From assembly GCA_903879765.1 (NCBI GenBank), contig CAIRMS010000218.1, positions 1 through 6,211 of the forward strand: 6,211 nucleotides of DNA. Reading direction: 5' to 3'. Positions 5,325 to 6,211 of the stretch are shown one piece after another. Source of the DNA: an uncultured Flavobacteriales bacterium. GTDB lineage: Bacteria; Bacteroidota; Bacteroidia; Flavobacteriales_D; Crocinitomicaceae. Position 1 is the stretch's first letter. Every line of letters starts with the position of its first letter. The position numbers and the translations under genes were made by a program. The notes below the pieces were generated by a model. That model saw only the letters and a list, made by a program, of their open reading frames with translations, was not told where the DNA came from and searched no databases.

Positions 5325-6211
5325 ATGAAATCCTTATCTTTTCTTTTATGTTTATTTCTATTTCCATTTTTAGGGTTTTCGCAAACAACCACGGTTAAGG
5401 GAACCGTTTCTGATGAGCAAGGGGAGCCTATTCCATTTGCGAGAGTGCGATTTTCCGATACAAAAATTGGCGTTTTAACCGATAGTGTTGGGGCATTTTT
5501 TCTTCAAAGTTATTACGCAACAGACTCCATTCAAATCCAATTCATTGGATATAAGACTCAGTCCATTAAAATAAAAAAAGATGTTGAACAATCACTAAAA
5601 ATTCAGTTGGCTGTACAGTCCACAGACTACAAAGATGTGGTTGTAATGATTTCGAGTGAATCTCCCGCTGTTGCCTTGCATAAAAAAGTGATCGCAAACA
5701 AACCCATCAATAACAAAGAAAAACTTGGGGCTTATCAATATAAACTTTACAATAAAATTCAATTAGACCTGAATAATATTGGTGATAAGTTTCAACAAAA
5801 CGGACTCGTTAAGCGGATGGATTTAATCATGAATTATTTAGACTCCACAAGTGAAGGAAACACGTACTTACCGGTTATTTTAACAGAGTCTATCTCAGAT
5901 TTTTATTTTAAAAATCAACCTAAACAGAAAAAGGAAGTTGTTGAAGCTACTAAAATTACTGGTCTTGAAAACATTCAAGTGAATCAATTCCTTGGGGACA
6001 TGTACTTAGATTTAAACGTTTACGACAATATTTATGACCTATTCAATAAATCATTTATCAGTCCACTTGCACCTTTTGCACGGTCATATTATCAATTTGT
6101 ACTAGAAGATTCCACCTTTATTGGGTCTGATTGGTGTTACAAATTACGTTTTGAACCCAAAAGAACGGGAGACCTTGCTTTCTCAGGAGAAATGTGGATT
6201 AACGACACCAC
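5325..6211 (+). CDS. DUF5686 and carboxypeptidase-regulatory-like domain protein, N-terminal part, cut by window edge
   Basis: The open frame runs from the ATG at 5325 to the window end (295 codons) without a stop; family members are usually about 800 residues, so well over half is missing. Seen: signal peptide MKSLSFLLCLFLFPFLGFSQ (1-20); a carboxypeptidase-regulatory-like domain (about 22-98) with VKGTVSDEQGEPIPFARV (24-41), the turn LTDSVGAFFL (51-60) and IQFIGYKTQSI (71-81); then the start of DUF5686 with KKVIANKPINN (120-130), YQYKLYNKIQLDL (138-149, the typical Y-x-Y-x-x-YNK pattern), SPLAPFARSYYQF (246-258) and FEPKRTGDLAFSGEMWIND (276-294). Known: such proteins are widespread in Bacteroidota and are thought to be outer-membrane-associated, with a C-terminal part predicted as beta-barrel; function is not established. 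It begins 9 bases after tatC and is probably co-transcribed. The signal peptide has no twin arginine, so it should use Sec rather than Tat. Confidence 0.9.
   Translation, partial: MKSLSFLLCLFLFPFLGFSQTTTVKGTVSDEQGEPIPFARVRFSDTKIGVLTDSVGAFFLQSYYATDSIQIQFIGYKTQSIKIKKDVEQSLKIQLAVQSTDYKDVVVMISSESPAVALHKKVIANKPINNKEKLGAYQYKLYNKIQLDLNNIGDKFQQNGLVKRMDLIMNYLDSTSEGNTYLPVILTESISDFYFKNQPKQKKEVVEATKITGLENIQVNQFLGDMYLDLNVYDNIYDLFNKSFISPLAPFARSYYQFVLEDSTFIGSDWCYKLRFEPKRTGDLAFSGEMWINDT

Overview
The window looks like chromosomal DNA of a Bacteroidota, most likely Flavobacteriales. The basis is the AT-rich composition, gene starts without clear Shine-Dalgarno sequences, upstream boxes of the Bacteroidota type (TAnnTTTG), and gene types common in that phylum: a DUF5686/carboxypeptidase-regulatory-domain protein, a YtxJ-type bacilliredoxin and a bacterial glutaminyl cyclotransferase. 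A closer placement (for example Crocinitomicaceae) is only a guess. No mobile element, CRISPR array, tRNA or rRNA is visible, and no stretch above 300 bases lacks a gene.

Left part (1-2859, minus strand): a compact gene string read right to left. It runs pheS (phenylalanyl-tRNA synthetase alpha chain), a YtxJ/BrxC-like thioredoxin-fold protein, a membrane-anchored glutaminyl-peptide cyclotransferase, then the N-terminal part of a LOG-family (TIGR00730) nucleotide phosphoribohydrolase that runs off the window. The first three are separated by only 4-5 bases and are probably one operon. An 80-base gap with a weak terminator-like hairpin precedes the LOG gene.

Middle (2929-4438): three consecutive plus-strand genes for small lipoproteins (132, 123 and 120 residues) that are diverged tandem paralogues, each a lipid-anchored single beta-sandwich-like domain. 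The first is divergent from pheS across 69 bases that contain a hairpin. The second and third share a good promoter candidate. The third meets, tail to tail, an unrecognised 104-residue cytoplasmic protein; the two stop codons overlap inside one TTAA.

Right part (4536-6211, plus strand): tatC, the multi-spanning Tat translocase receptor, with a promoter box almost touching its start codon. Nine bases further on begins a DUF5686 protein with an N-terminal carboxypeptidase-regulatory-like domain, cut by the window end.

Most of this is housekeeping plus cell-envelope genes. The parts that deserve a second look are the lipoprotein triplet, the replacement of a normally conserved membrane glutamate by leucine in TatC, the possible leaderless tatC transcript, and the hairpin leader of pheS.
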